Of a DNA stretch of 64,000 bases, positions 31,701-37,677 are shown in pieces. The DNA comes from Pantoea sp. WMus005. GTDB lineage: Bacteria; Pseudomonadota; Gammaproteobacteria; Enterobacterales; Enterobacteriaceae. Both the position numbers and the translations under genes were made by a program. Each line of letters begins with the position of its first letter. The stretch's first letter is position 1. Location of the stretch: the NCBI RefSeq assembly GCF_013415305.1, contig NZ_JACBXU010000001.1:1488001-1552000 (forward strand), in the 5' to 3' direction. The notes below the pieces were generated by a model. The model ran no database searches, was not told the DNA's origin, and saw nothing but the letters and a program-made list of their open reading frames with translations.

Positions 31701-32223
31701 CTATATGGAGCTGCTGGAGAATGCGGTCGATGCGCTGAAAGAAGGTCGCGAGCCGTCACTGGAAGATCTCACCAGCAACCAGACTGAAGTTGAACTGCGG
31801 ATGCCTGCTTTGCTGCCCGAGACTTTTATCCCGGATGTCAGCACCCGTCTTTCTCTCTATAAACGTATCGCCAGCGCCGAGGCTGAAGAGGAGTTGCAGG
31901 AGCTGAAGGTTGAGATGATTGACCGCTTCGGTCTGCTGCCCGATCCGGCGCGTAACCTGCTGGATGTGGCGATTATCCGGCTTAAGGCCCGTGCTGTCGG
32001 CCTGCGTAAGATCGAAGCCAGTGACAAAGGCGGTTATTTCGATTTCGCGCCGAAGAACAAGGTGGATCCAGCATGGCTGATAGGTCTGCTGCAGAAAGAG
32101 CCTCAGCAGTGGAAGCTGGATGGCCCGACACGCTTGCGTTTTACCCGTGAACTGTCGGAAAGAAAGGTACGGATGGAGTGGGTGCAGGGCTTTGTTTCAC
32201 AACTGGCTGAACATCAGGCGTAA
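28780..32223 (+). CDS. mfd: Transcription-repair coupling factor Mfd
   Basis: Mfd is an ATP-dependent translocase that removes RNA polymerase stalled at DNA damage and recruits UvrA. From ATG 28780 (MPEQTRYTLPVKSGD) it has 1,147 residues, like E. coli Mfd (1,148), and the first residues align; ATG 28759 would add seven residues but has a poor RBS. N-terminal UvrB-homology region ~1-350, RNA polymerase-interacting domain near VVHLEHGVGRYIGLTTLE, Walker A GDVGFGKTEVAM (~residue 628), DEEH motif VDEEHRFGVRHKE, motif VI QLRGRVGRSHHQAYAWLL, and the C-terminal autoinhibitory domain to the end. Confidence 0.96.
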   Translation: MPEQTRYTLPVKSGDHRQLGQLIGAAHAVECASITERHAGPVLMITPDTQTALRLLDEIRQFTDLPVAHLADWETLPYDSFSPHQDIISARLSTLYQLPVMQRGMLIMPVNTLMQRVCPHSFLHGHALVMKQGQKLSRDRLRDQLEQAGYRHVDQVMEHGEYATRGALLDLFPMGSDQPYRIDFFDDEIDSLRLFDVDSQRTLEAVPEINLLPAHEFPSDKAAIELFRSRWREIFDVRRESEHVYQQVSKGTLPAGIEYWQPLFFEQPLPSLFSYLPDNTLIVNCGDLEGSASRFWHDAEARYENRRVDPMRPLLEPVTLWLRPDALMGELKAWPRIQMTNEVLPAKAANTNLGYTPLPDLAVQAQAKAPLDHLRQFIETFSGAVVFSVESEGRRETLQELLARIKLRPQPVHRLDETVDDRFSLMIGASERGFIDILGNRALICESDLLGERVSRRRQDTRRTINPDILIRNLAELSPGQPVVHLEHGVGRYIGLTTLEAGGIEAEYLMLSYANDAKLYVPVSSLHLISRYAGGADDNAPLHKLGSDAWSRARQKAAEKVRDVAAELLDIYAQRAAKTGFAFKHNREQYQLFCESFPFETTPDQAQAINAVLSDMCQPLAMDRLVCGDVGFGKTEVAMRAAFLAIENHKQVAVLVPTTLLAQQHYDNFRDRFANWPVRIEMLSRFRTAKEQTQVLEQASDGKIDILIGTHKLLMSDLKWHDLGLLIVDEEHRFGVRHKERIKAMRADVDILTLTATPIPRTLNMAMSGMRDLSIIATPPARRLAVKTFVREFDDLVIREAILREVLRGGQVYYLYNDVENIEKAAQRLSELVPEARVAIGHGQMRERDLERVMNDFHHQRFNVLVCTTIIETGIDIPTANTIIIERADHFGLAQLHQLRGRVGRSHHQAYAWLLTPHPKSMTADAHKRLEAIASLEDLGAGFALATHDLEIRGAGELLGDEQSGQMETLGFTLYMELLENAVDALKEGREPSLEDLTSNQTEVELRMPALLPETFIPDVSTRLSLYKRIASAEAEEELQELKVEMIDRFGLLPDPARNLLDVAIIRLKARAVGLRKIEASDKGGYFDFAPKNKVDPAWLIGLLQKEPQQWKLDGPTRLRFTRELSERKVRMEWVQGFVSQLAEHQA

Positions 32224-32276
32224 CGTCCCTGCCCGCGCACTGCTGAGCTAATCGGTTAAGCGCGGGAAATGGCGAT

Positions 32277-32309
32277 AAAAAAAGGCGCATCCATAAGATG
32301 CGCCTTTTT
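32277..32309. terminator. Bidirectional terminator between mfd and ycfJ
   Basis: GGCGCATC (32284-32291) pairs with GATGCGCC (32297-32304), flanked by a run of A residues on the left and TTTTT on the right, so it can end both the plus-strand mfd and the minus-strand ycfJ. Confidence 0.9.
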
Positions 32310-32367
32310 CATTACTTCAGTATTACGTTGTGCTGTGTGGCCGCGAGTGCGGCAAAGCTTTGCCCAA

Positions 32368-32910
32368 TTACGCCTGGTCGCCGTTGAGAACCAGCTGACC
32401 ATTGCGGTCCAGTGGAATACGCGTGCCGGGGTCATTTTCCATACGGATTTTACCCTGCTGATCGCCTATTTTATAGGTCACGTCATAGCCCAGTTTTTTC
32501 TCTTGTTTGTCATAAACTGTTTTGCAGCGCTGTTCGGTTGTGGTGTAGGTATCCCGATCCTGCAGTCCGCCCTGGACCTGATTACCGGCATAACCACCCG
32601 CTACCGCACCGGCTACTGTCGCCACATCCCTGCCGCGACCGCCACCAAACTGGTGACCCAGCACGCCACCTGCCACTGCACCTAAAACAGAGCCAGCAAG
32701 ACGGTTTTCATCCTGTACGGCCCGACGGTGAGTCAGAGTGACATTACGGCACTCCTGACGTGGCTGTTTAATGCTCTCTTTGATTGGCGTTGCTGACAGT
32801 ACCTGTGCATATTGAGGACCGCGATCAAACACGTTCATGCCTGCTACGGCTGCAACACCCAGTGCTGCTGCCACACCAATACCGATACCCGCTAACATTG
32901 ATTTATTCAC
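32368..32910 (-). CDS. ycfJ: YcfJ, glycine-zipper envelope protein
   Basis: The 180-residue protein starts at GTG 32910, preceded by AGGAGGAA; this reproduces the E. coli YcfJ N-terminus (here VNKSMLAGIGIGVAAALGVAAVA). It has an N-terminal membrane segment and a glycine-zipper core (GSVLGAVAGGVLGHQFGGG, then VAGAVAGGYAGNQVQGG). The tail ends YDVTYKIGDQQGKIRMENDPG. Glycine-zipper 2TM-like proteins are envelope-associated; E. coli ycfJ is linked to biofilm and envelope stress, but no molecular role is known. It marks the left border of the CDI island. Confidence 0.93.
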   Translation of the reverse strand: MNKSMLAGIGIGVAAALGVAAVAGMNVFDRGPQYAQVLSATPIKESIKQPRQECRNVTLTHRRAVQDENRLAGSVLGAVAGGVLGHQFGGGRGRDVATVAGAVAGGYAGNQVQGGLQDRDTYTTTEQRCKTVYDKQEKKLGYDVTYKIGDQQGKIRMENDPGTRIPLDRNGQLVLNGDQA

Positions 32911-33284
32911 AGGAAGTTCCTCCTGAAAAGTGTTACCGCGCAATCCTGCTGTTAAAGCATCCTCGTTAACTGAGGTATAACCGGCGTGCGCGACGCGCCG
33001 TGTTTGTTGAGATGAAGTTTTACAGATGGACCGAAAATGCAACATCAGATAAATGGAGGAAATTGGTTACTTTGCTATCAGGACCAGTTTTTAGGAGAGT
33101 TCTGAGGTGTGAGCGTCATATTAATCGCATTGCAATGGCAAATGTAAAAGCAATAAAATCAAGTGGATAACGTAAATAATTTAGTGTTTCGAACAGCCTG
33201 TTGCGTTATCGTTTACAGACGAGCAGTAGGTATAAAGCAGATTCAGCGTAGAGACTATCACTCTTATCAAAACCCGAAATTAAA

Positions 33285-33310
33285 CAACCCTGACCAGATA
33301 ATCAGGGTTG
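33285..33310 (-). terminator. Hairpin after the OmpX/Ail-like pseudogene
   Basis: CAACCCTGA (33285-33293) pairs with TCAGGGTTG (33302-33310). On the minus strand it follows the stop at 33328 by 17 nt and is trailed by TTTAATTT, so it is a weak but likely terminator. Confidence 0.6.
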
Positions 33311-33327
33311 CGAATTTTAGCGTTTGA

Positions 33328-33891
33328 TCAGAAACGGTAGCCGATACTGATGTTGAAACCATTGATGGCAACATCGTCGTTATATTTCACGCGAGTACCT
33401 TCATAGCCCGCGCTCACAGAGAGATTGCTGACTGGATTCACGACAATACCTGCGCCATAGGCAAAAGAGGTTTTATTTTCGCTATATTCTTCGGAAAAGG
33501 CGTCAAAATAAGTCATGTTCTCATCCACTTTGGTATGGGCAATACCAACCAATCCATAGAAGCTGACATAGTCATTGATGCGATAGGCCGGACCAGCCAT
33601 CAATGAGTAATATTTCACTTTGGTTTTTCCATCATATCCACTGACATCGCCATAAAAATCTTCGCGCTCAGAAAAACTTTCATCGCCTTTCATGTAGCTG
33701 AATGAACCAATAACACTGAGAGGAGAATCCCATTCATAGCGATACTGGACATTGACACCGCGAATGTTTTTGAAGTCTTCAACTTTACTTTAAGCATAGC
33801 CGATAGAGACAGTGTGATTATCAGCCAGTGCATTGCTGCCCACGAGCAAACCGCCACACAGCAATGCCAGCATCGTTAATTTAGATGTCAT
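33328..33891 (-). pseudogene. OmpX/Ail-family outer-membrane protein, interrupted by a nonsense codon
   Basis: Reading from ATG 33891 gives a signal peptide (MTSKLTMLALLCGGLLVGSNALA) and the mature start DNHTVSIGYA. Then an in-frame TAA follows (codon 34, bases 33790-33792), and the same frame continues uninterrupted to 33328 as an OmpX/Ail barrel. The continuation reads SKVEDFKNIRGVNVQYRYEW, then SPLSVIGSFSYMKGD, AGPAYRINDYVSFYGLVG and the terminal GFNISIGYRF. OmpX has GYAQS at the interrupted position, so CAA to TAA (one C-to-T change) is the simplest cause. The frame is otherwise intact with no other stops, which suggests a recent loss or a sequencing error. Full length would be 187 residues. 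Confidence 0.85.
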
Positions 33892-34470
33892 CTGATTAAT
33901 TCCTTTTCATAATTTAACATTATTTACCTGCGTTAATCGCAGGACTTCGTTCCCTGAATCACCCATACCCGACGGACTGGTTATCGCTTTATCTATCCGC
34001 CTGTATCGGACAGGAATTTCCTGTAGCGCTCCGCGCCTGATGCTCAGATTGGCTGGAGTGCATCTGTTTATACCCGGATGTTTTTAAAACAGGCTGGTCT
34101 GTAAAAATCTGGCGTTTGAATTCCACTCTTTGAAAATGGTATTTCAGCCATTTAATTTGTGTTAAGTATGGAATTCTCCACTTGAATCAATGCGTACTTC
34201 ATTTGTTAAGCAATATTAATGGAATTATTAGACCAAAAATAATCAGAGCTATCAAGACCTCATTGCCACAAAAAAGGAAAATCACCGAAAAAAATCACTA
34301 TTTTTACATTAAGAAAAGCATACGGCTTATACAGACTGTTAACACAGATTATCAACTTGCCTGCATATTTCGACACTGAGTTACAGATCTATTTTAATTG
34401 CCCCCGGATACAAAAGAGCAATCATCAAAGTCGCACCTGCAATTATTGAAAAGGGTTGCCCTCAAAATCA
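33892..34470. other. AT-rich non-coding stretch between the OmpX-like pseudogene and the cdiA relic
   Basis: About 580 nt of A+T-rich sequence without a supportable gene. The only frame of note (34182-34379) is a Lys/Ile-rich composition artefact with no RBS. The promoter of the OmpX-like gene should lie in the first 100 nt. No mobile-element ends were recognised. Confidence 0.4.
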
Positions 34471-34637
34471 CTGCTAATGCTCATTCCCACGCTCGGGTGC
34501 TCTATTGTTTAGTGCGCACGGTTCCCGATGTTCCTGAAGTCCCGCGTTCTGGTGTCGGAACGGTTTTATCCGCGATGGCAATGGAGGCTATCACCGCACC
34601 GTTCTATTATGTGTGCTCACCCGCTGTCACATCAAAG
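34471..34637 (-). pseudogene. Decayed relic of a cdiA segment (pre-toxin flank)
   Basis: These ~167 nt align with 39563-39731 inside the intact cdiA, at an estimated 70% identity by eye. Shared stretches include GTGTGCTCACCCGC(T/C)GTCAC(A/G)TCAAAG, CCGC(A/G)CCGTTC and GGTTTT(T)ATCCGCG. On the minus strand it gives FDVTAGEHT, then a frameshift, then NGAVIASIAIADK, against FDVTAGEHTRLNGAVISSTATADK in cdiA. The frame is broken, so it cannot be expressed. It lies beyond both the complete locus and the orphan cassette, and is more diverged than either, so it is probably the oldest CDI remnant here. Confidence 0.75.
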
Positions 34638-34814
34638 CTGTGTCATTTCGCAATTCCATCATCGCTATCGGCAGACAGATTGGCCGTAATCCAGATAAGG
34701 GATTTGATGTGGGCTAACGATTAATCGCAACATGAAAGTCCGCCAGTAAAGTTATTACAGAAGGTCACAGCAAGAAGGGATAGGTGAAATGAAACAGGAA
34801 ACATGTAACGAGAG

Positions 34815-34890
34815 ATTTTTAGCACGGGCTGAAGGTGCTGGAACACCAACAGCCTGCTGACCACAACTAACTCTATGGGAGTTAATTATG
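34815..34890 (-). ncRNA. Candidate SymR-like antisense RNA overlapping the symE-like leader
   Basis: Opposite the leader and start codon of the symE-like gene, the minus strand can fold into two hairpins. AACTC/GAGTT covers 34869-34883. A larger interrupted stem covers 34821-34858: AGCA, GGCTG, GGTG pair with CACC, CAGCC, TGCT. It then runs into AAAAATC. E. coli SymR, encoded antisense to the symE leader, has the same plan (small hairpin, then a GC-rich stem closed by AGCG/CGCT). Boundaries are approximate, and the homology is by fold and position only. Confidence 0.5.
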
Positions 34891-35103
34891 GCTGACACGC
34901 ATCATAAGTCAGGAACCCGCACGGCCGCAACCGCCGCGCATTATTATAAAGTCGGATATCAGCCTAACAGGGGCCAGCCGAACCCGCTGCCACAGCTCAC
35001 TATTAAAGGCCCATGGCTGGAGGCGCTGGGATTTACGACCGGGCAGAAGATTGAAGTGATCACCGGGCCGGGACAGTTGATCATCCGACTGGCTAGGGTG
35101 TAA
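34888..35103 (+). CDS. SymE-like type I toxin
   Basis: The 71-residue protein has GGGAG 6 nt before the ATG. The core LPQLTIKGPWLEALGFTTGQ, then KIEVITGPGQLIIRL matches the SymE fold (E. coli: [21 protein letters not shown]). SymE is an SOS-induced protein with AbrB-like ancestry, reported to act as an endoribonuclease or nucleoid-condensing toxin and repressed by antisense SymR RNA. This copy lacks the C-terminal extension of the E. coli protein. I see no LexA box upstream, so SOS control is not supported here. It lies next to CDI remnants, a common setting for symE-like genes. Confidence 0.75.
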   Translation: MADTHHKSGTRTAATAAHYYKVGYQPNRGQPNPLPQLTIKGPWLEALGFTTGQKIEVITGPGQLIIRLARV

Positions 35104-35118
35104 TCGACAAGTAAAGAC

Positions 35119-35140
35119 ATCCCGGCTCGGTAGCCGGGAT
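35119..35140 (+). terminator. Hairpin after the symE-like gene
   Basis: ATCCCGGCT (35119-35127) pairs with AGCCGGGAT (35132-35140) around CGGT. The following sequence TAATTGAATT lacks a T-run, so it may be only a weak terminator. Confidence 0.5.
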
Positions 35141-35157
35141 TAATTGAATTAAAAGTA

Positions 35158-35568
35158 TTAGTAGAGGCTATCGTCGTAAGGACTGGCAGCAAGAGTTTTT
35201 TCAATTTCATCTTCTGCTTTTGATTTCCATGACGAATTAATTTTCGTCATTAGCTCAATATAATTTGGAAAAGCAATACGCCTTCCATCTCTACCACCAA
35301 TACGATTTTCTAATTCATATTGAAAAGCGATCTTATAAGCAAGCTCTGACATAATCCAATAAAGTAGCTCATCTGTTGAATCTGTAACCTTTCTGGAAAA
35401 CTCATATCCTCTTTCGGAACAAATGTAATTATACTTTTCGTTCTCAAATGAAATATAAGGAGTTCCATCACCAATAGGAGCTGTACAAAGATTAACTGAA
35501 AGCCTTGGCAGGCCTGCTTTAAAAATCAGTTCGTCAACTTTCTTTTGCAATTCTTCAATACTTAGCAT
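35158..35568 (-). CDS. Imm63-like immunity protein of the orphan TNT cassette
   Basis: The 136-residue soluble protein starts at ATG 35568, 1 nt after the toxin stop (TAATATG), with GAGG inside the toxin's last codons as RBS. The frame could extend into the toxin gene but need not. Features resembling the Imm63 family are YICSERGYEF, TDSTDELLYWIMSELAYKIAF, YELENRIGGRDGRRIAFP and the terminal SWKSKAEDEIEKTLAASPYDD. Position directly after a CDI-type toxin tip argues for a cognate immunity role in the cytoplasm. Lower GC than the CDI backbone, as usual for toxin/immunity cassettes. The family call is from memory of the pattern. Confidence 0.7.
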   Translation of the reverse strand: MLSIEELQKKVDELIFKAGLPRLSVNLCTAPIGDGTPYISFENEKYNYICSERGYEFSRKVTDSTDELLYWIMSELAYKIAFQYELENRIGGRDGRRIAFPNYIELMTKINSSWKSKAEDEIEKTLAASPYDDSLY

Positions 35569-35569
35569 A

Positions 35570-37273
35570 TTAGTGAACCTCACGGATATATTCATTTTTC
35601 AGAAGCCATTCAACATTCACACGCTCTTGCATATTAGGCAGAATCTGAATGCCTCCTCCAGCCTCACCGAAAGCAGGGGCTATTTTTCCTTGTATGACTG
35701 GCAAAGTTTTAATGACCTCATATTCATAATATTTTTCTGCGCCCGCTCCAGGAGCAAGAGCGCGCTGTTCATAAGGAGTTCCCTTAGGTGCCAGAAAAGA
35801 CCCACTTGGTTCTCCATACCTATCCAAACGAGTACCTACAGGAAGCGTTGTTTTAACTGGTTCTTCGGCAAAACCTAACTTTGCAGGCCAGTTCCAGTCT
35901 CCACTTTCATTACGGTATTTATCGTACTGCGACCATCCTGAAGCTTCCTCGTCAGCAGCAATTCTATTTGGCTCTGCTGTTCTTCCCGTTGAAGGCTGAG
36001 ATTGTTGTTTAGCTGAACTCTCTTTTGCCGGTTCCTTAATTACACTCTTCAGCCCATAAGCACCAGCCAGAGCGGCAGTCAGCTCCTGAGTTTGCATTGC
36101 TGTATCATAACGGCCTGCTGCTGTTTCCCAGCTTACACCGGAGGCCTTTGCTATTGCTGTGATGGCTTGGTCGCGGCTAATGCTGCCTGCATCCAGTCCC
36201 TGCAAAACACCTTCCAGATTTTTCACATCCTGTGGGTATAAATCTTTGTACAGTAATGAGTAGGTGGCATTTTCACCGTACTTCTTCAGTGCATCCTGTG
36301 CCGGGCCAATCAGAGCACCACAGGCTGATCCACCTTTATTGCCATCAGTGCAGACCGATTTTATTGCTTTATTACGCGCTTTATCTGACTGATTAATATT
36401 TGCCAGTTCTTTCGTTTCAGCCGATGTCAGTTCCTGTTTCAGGTAGTCGCGCTTCGTCTCCAGCTGTCTCTTTCTGTCGGCTTCCTGAACGCTCAGCCAG
36501 TTATTCTCAACCGCATTTTTACCCGCCTGCGCGCCCGCCACCGCACCGCCCGTACTGTCTCCGGTAATGCCGCCCGCCAGGCCCGCCGCCAGCGCGCTGA
36601 TGGTCTGGCGCTGCTCCTCGCTCAGGTCCTCACGCTTAACCCCGGGATACATCTGCTGCGCGATGTACTCGCCCATCGCCGCGCCCGAGGCGCCCGCCAG
36701 TGCCGGATTGCCCGACGCGTACGCCGTCACCGCACCCACCACCGCGTGTGCTATCAGGTTCGCCTGAACGTTCACCACGTCCTTTCCGTCCGGGCCTTTC
36801 GTCGTCGTCAGCTTATGAATGTGCTCCGCCAGGTACGGCGCGGCCGCCCCGCTCACCGCCTGGGCCAGGTTATCCCCCGCCAGGCCCTTTATCGCCGCGG
36901 TCGCCGCACTGATACCCTGCTGCCACGCGCCGCCGGTTCCCAGGCCTGTAGCCAGCATCTCTCGGTTATACAGCGTCTGGTAAGCCTGCTGAACGATATC
37001 GCCCTGCGTCGGAACCTGACCCGGATTCGCCTTCTGCCACTCCGTTTTCGCTGCCGCCAGTTCGTCTGCTGAGACGTTTTTAATCGCGTCCGTCGCCTTC
37101 CGCGTCGCCGCTATCTCGCCCTGCGTCCGCGCGATATCCCCCGCCTGGCTGTCGATTTCCGCCAGCAGCGTAAGCTGACTGTCGCCGCGAATTGTACCGC
37201 CGAGGTTAGTGATATCCTGGCGGGCGGTGAGATTAACGGTGTTGCCGCTGATGTAGCATTTTTTGTGCTCGAT
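35570..37273 (-). CDS. Orphan CdiA-CT fragment with TNT (NAD+ glycohydrolase) toxin tip, no start codon of its own
   Basis: An open frame of 567 codons runs from just after a TAA at 37274-37276 to 35570 and has no credible start, so it is a silent cassette. In order: (1) ~30 residues matching FHA-2 repeats of cdiA (SGNTVNLTARQDITNLGGTI); (2) a pre-toxin region nearly identical to CdiA up to the VENN motif (36500-36511); (3) a different cytoplasm-entry region (C...C pair in VCTDGNKGGSACG); (4) a C-terminal TNT/DUF4237 domain (last ~110 residues). The TNT signatures are LDRYGEPSGSFLAPKGTPYE with QRAL, YEVIKTLPVIQGKIAP and GGGIQ, keeping the Arg, Tyr, Arg and Gln known to matter in M. tuberculosis TNT. 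Recombination into cdiA would swap the toxin tip. Confidence 0.8.
   Translation of the reverse strand: MEHKKCYISGNTVNLTARQDITNLGGTIRGDSQLTLLAEIDSQAGDIARTQGEIAATRKATDAIKNVSADELAAAKTEWQKANPGQVPTQGDIVQQAYQTLYNREMLATGLGTGGAWQQGISAATAAIKGLAGDNLAQAVSGAAAPYLAEHIHKLTTTKGPDGKDVVNVQANLIAHAVVGAVTAYASGNPALAGASGAAMGEYIAQQMYPGVKREDLSEEQRQTISALAAGLAGGITGDSTGGAVAGAQAGKNAVENNWLSVQEADRKRQLETKRDYLKQELTSAETKELANINQSDKARNKAIKSVCTDGNKGGSACGALIGPAQDALKKYGENATYSLLYKDLYPQDVKNLEGVLQGLDAGSISRDQAITAIAKASGVSWETAAGRYDTAMQTQELTAALAGAYGLKSVIKEPAKESSAKQQSQPSTGRTAEPNRIAADEEASGWSQYDKYRNESGDWNWPAKLGFAEEPVKTTLPVGTRLDRYGEPSGSFLAPKGTPYEQRALAPGAGAEKYYEYEVIKTLPVIQGKIAPAFGEAGGGIQILPNMQERVNVEWLLKNEYIREVH
36500..37170 (-). repeat. Block A: pre-toxin duplication shared with cdiA (copy at 38648-39324)
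   Basis: This segment is almost identical to 38648-39324, differing by a 9-nt deletion (LGT lost in ISALGTLAAGL), a 3-nt insertion and scattered substitutions. It ends exactly at the VENN codons, after which the two sequences are unrelated. It gives about 670 nt of homology for recombination between the orphan tip and the working cdiA. Confidence 0.9.
37160..37256 (-). repeat. Block B: FHA-2 repeat fragment duplicated from cdiA (copy at 41618-41714)
   Basis: About 97 nt closely match 41618-41714 in cdiA (GCCAGCAGCGTAA, CGCCGCGAATTGTACCGCCGA, GTTGCCGCTGATGTAGC). It joins block A at the shared string CGCCAGCAGC, and the reading frame is kept across the joint (TLLA-EIDSQAGDIA). Confidence 0.88.
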
Positions 37274-37335
37274 TTACCCGAACTTGATTAGGCCCACTAG
37301 CGATATGCCATGCCGCTTTTTAAAACAATATTATT

Positions 37336-37677
37336 TTAAAATTTATTAAACAGAGCGTTTGACTTAAGTATTCGGCATATTTCATTCGTGATAGCATCGA
37401 TTTCCCCCCCATACTGGCCTCTATCTCCCATCATCCTAAAATCACTCATAATATAACTACTTACATTATGAAATCCTGATTTTTCTTTATTTATTAAAAT
37501 GTTAAGTGATTTCTCTATAGAGGAATAAAAAACCTCTTCACTCCCATCGTTAATCAAATAATTAACAACCTGTTTTAGCAGTGTGATTAACCTCTCGATA
37601 TCACTCATATCTTTATCAGTAAGCAATTTATTTCCCTCTTGATAGTTGTTCTGGAAAAGTCTTTTTAAATTCATCAT
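37336..37677 (-). CDS. cdiI: CdiI immunity protein of the complete CDI locus
   Basis: This 113-residue, low-GC, helix-rich soluble protein (MMNLKRLFQNNYQEGNKLLT... to ...ILKSNALFNKF) lies directly after cdiA. I start it at ATG 37677, with GGGAAAG 9 nt upstream; this overlaps the end of cdiA by 50 nt, giving translational coupling. A start at 37608 after the cdiA stop is an alternative. I do not recognise an immunity family. The gene symbol follows from position: CdiI proteins are defined by their cognate CdiA-CT and vary without limit. Confidence 0.7.
   Translation of the reverse strand: MMNLKRLFQNNYQEGNKLLTDKDMSDIERLITLLKQVVNYLINDGSEEVFYSSIEKSLNILINKEKSGFHNVSSYIMSDFRMMGDRGQYGGEIDAITNEICRILKSNALFNKF

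Noticed and set aside
34182-34379. Small plus-strand frame in the AT-rich region
   Set aside because: No ribosome-binding site, Lys/Ile-rich composition typical of chance frames in AT-rich DNA, no family resemblance.
34398-34724. Plus-strand frame of 108 codons next to symE
   Set aside because: It is antisense to the cdiA relic; its translation matches the antisense of cdiA near 39.6 kb, not a real protein.
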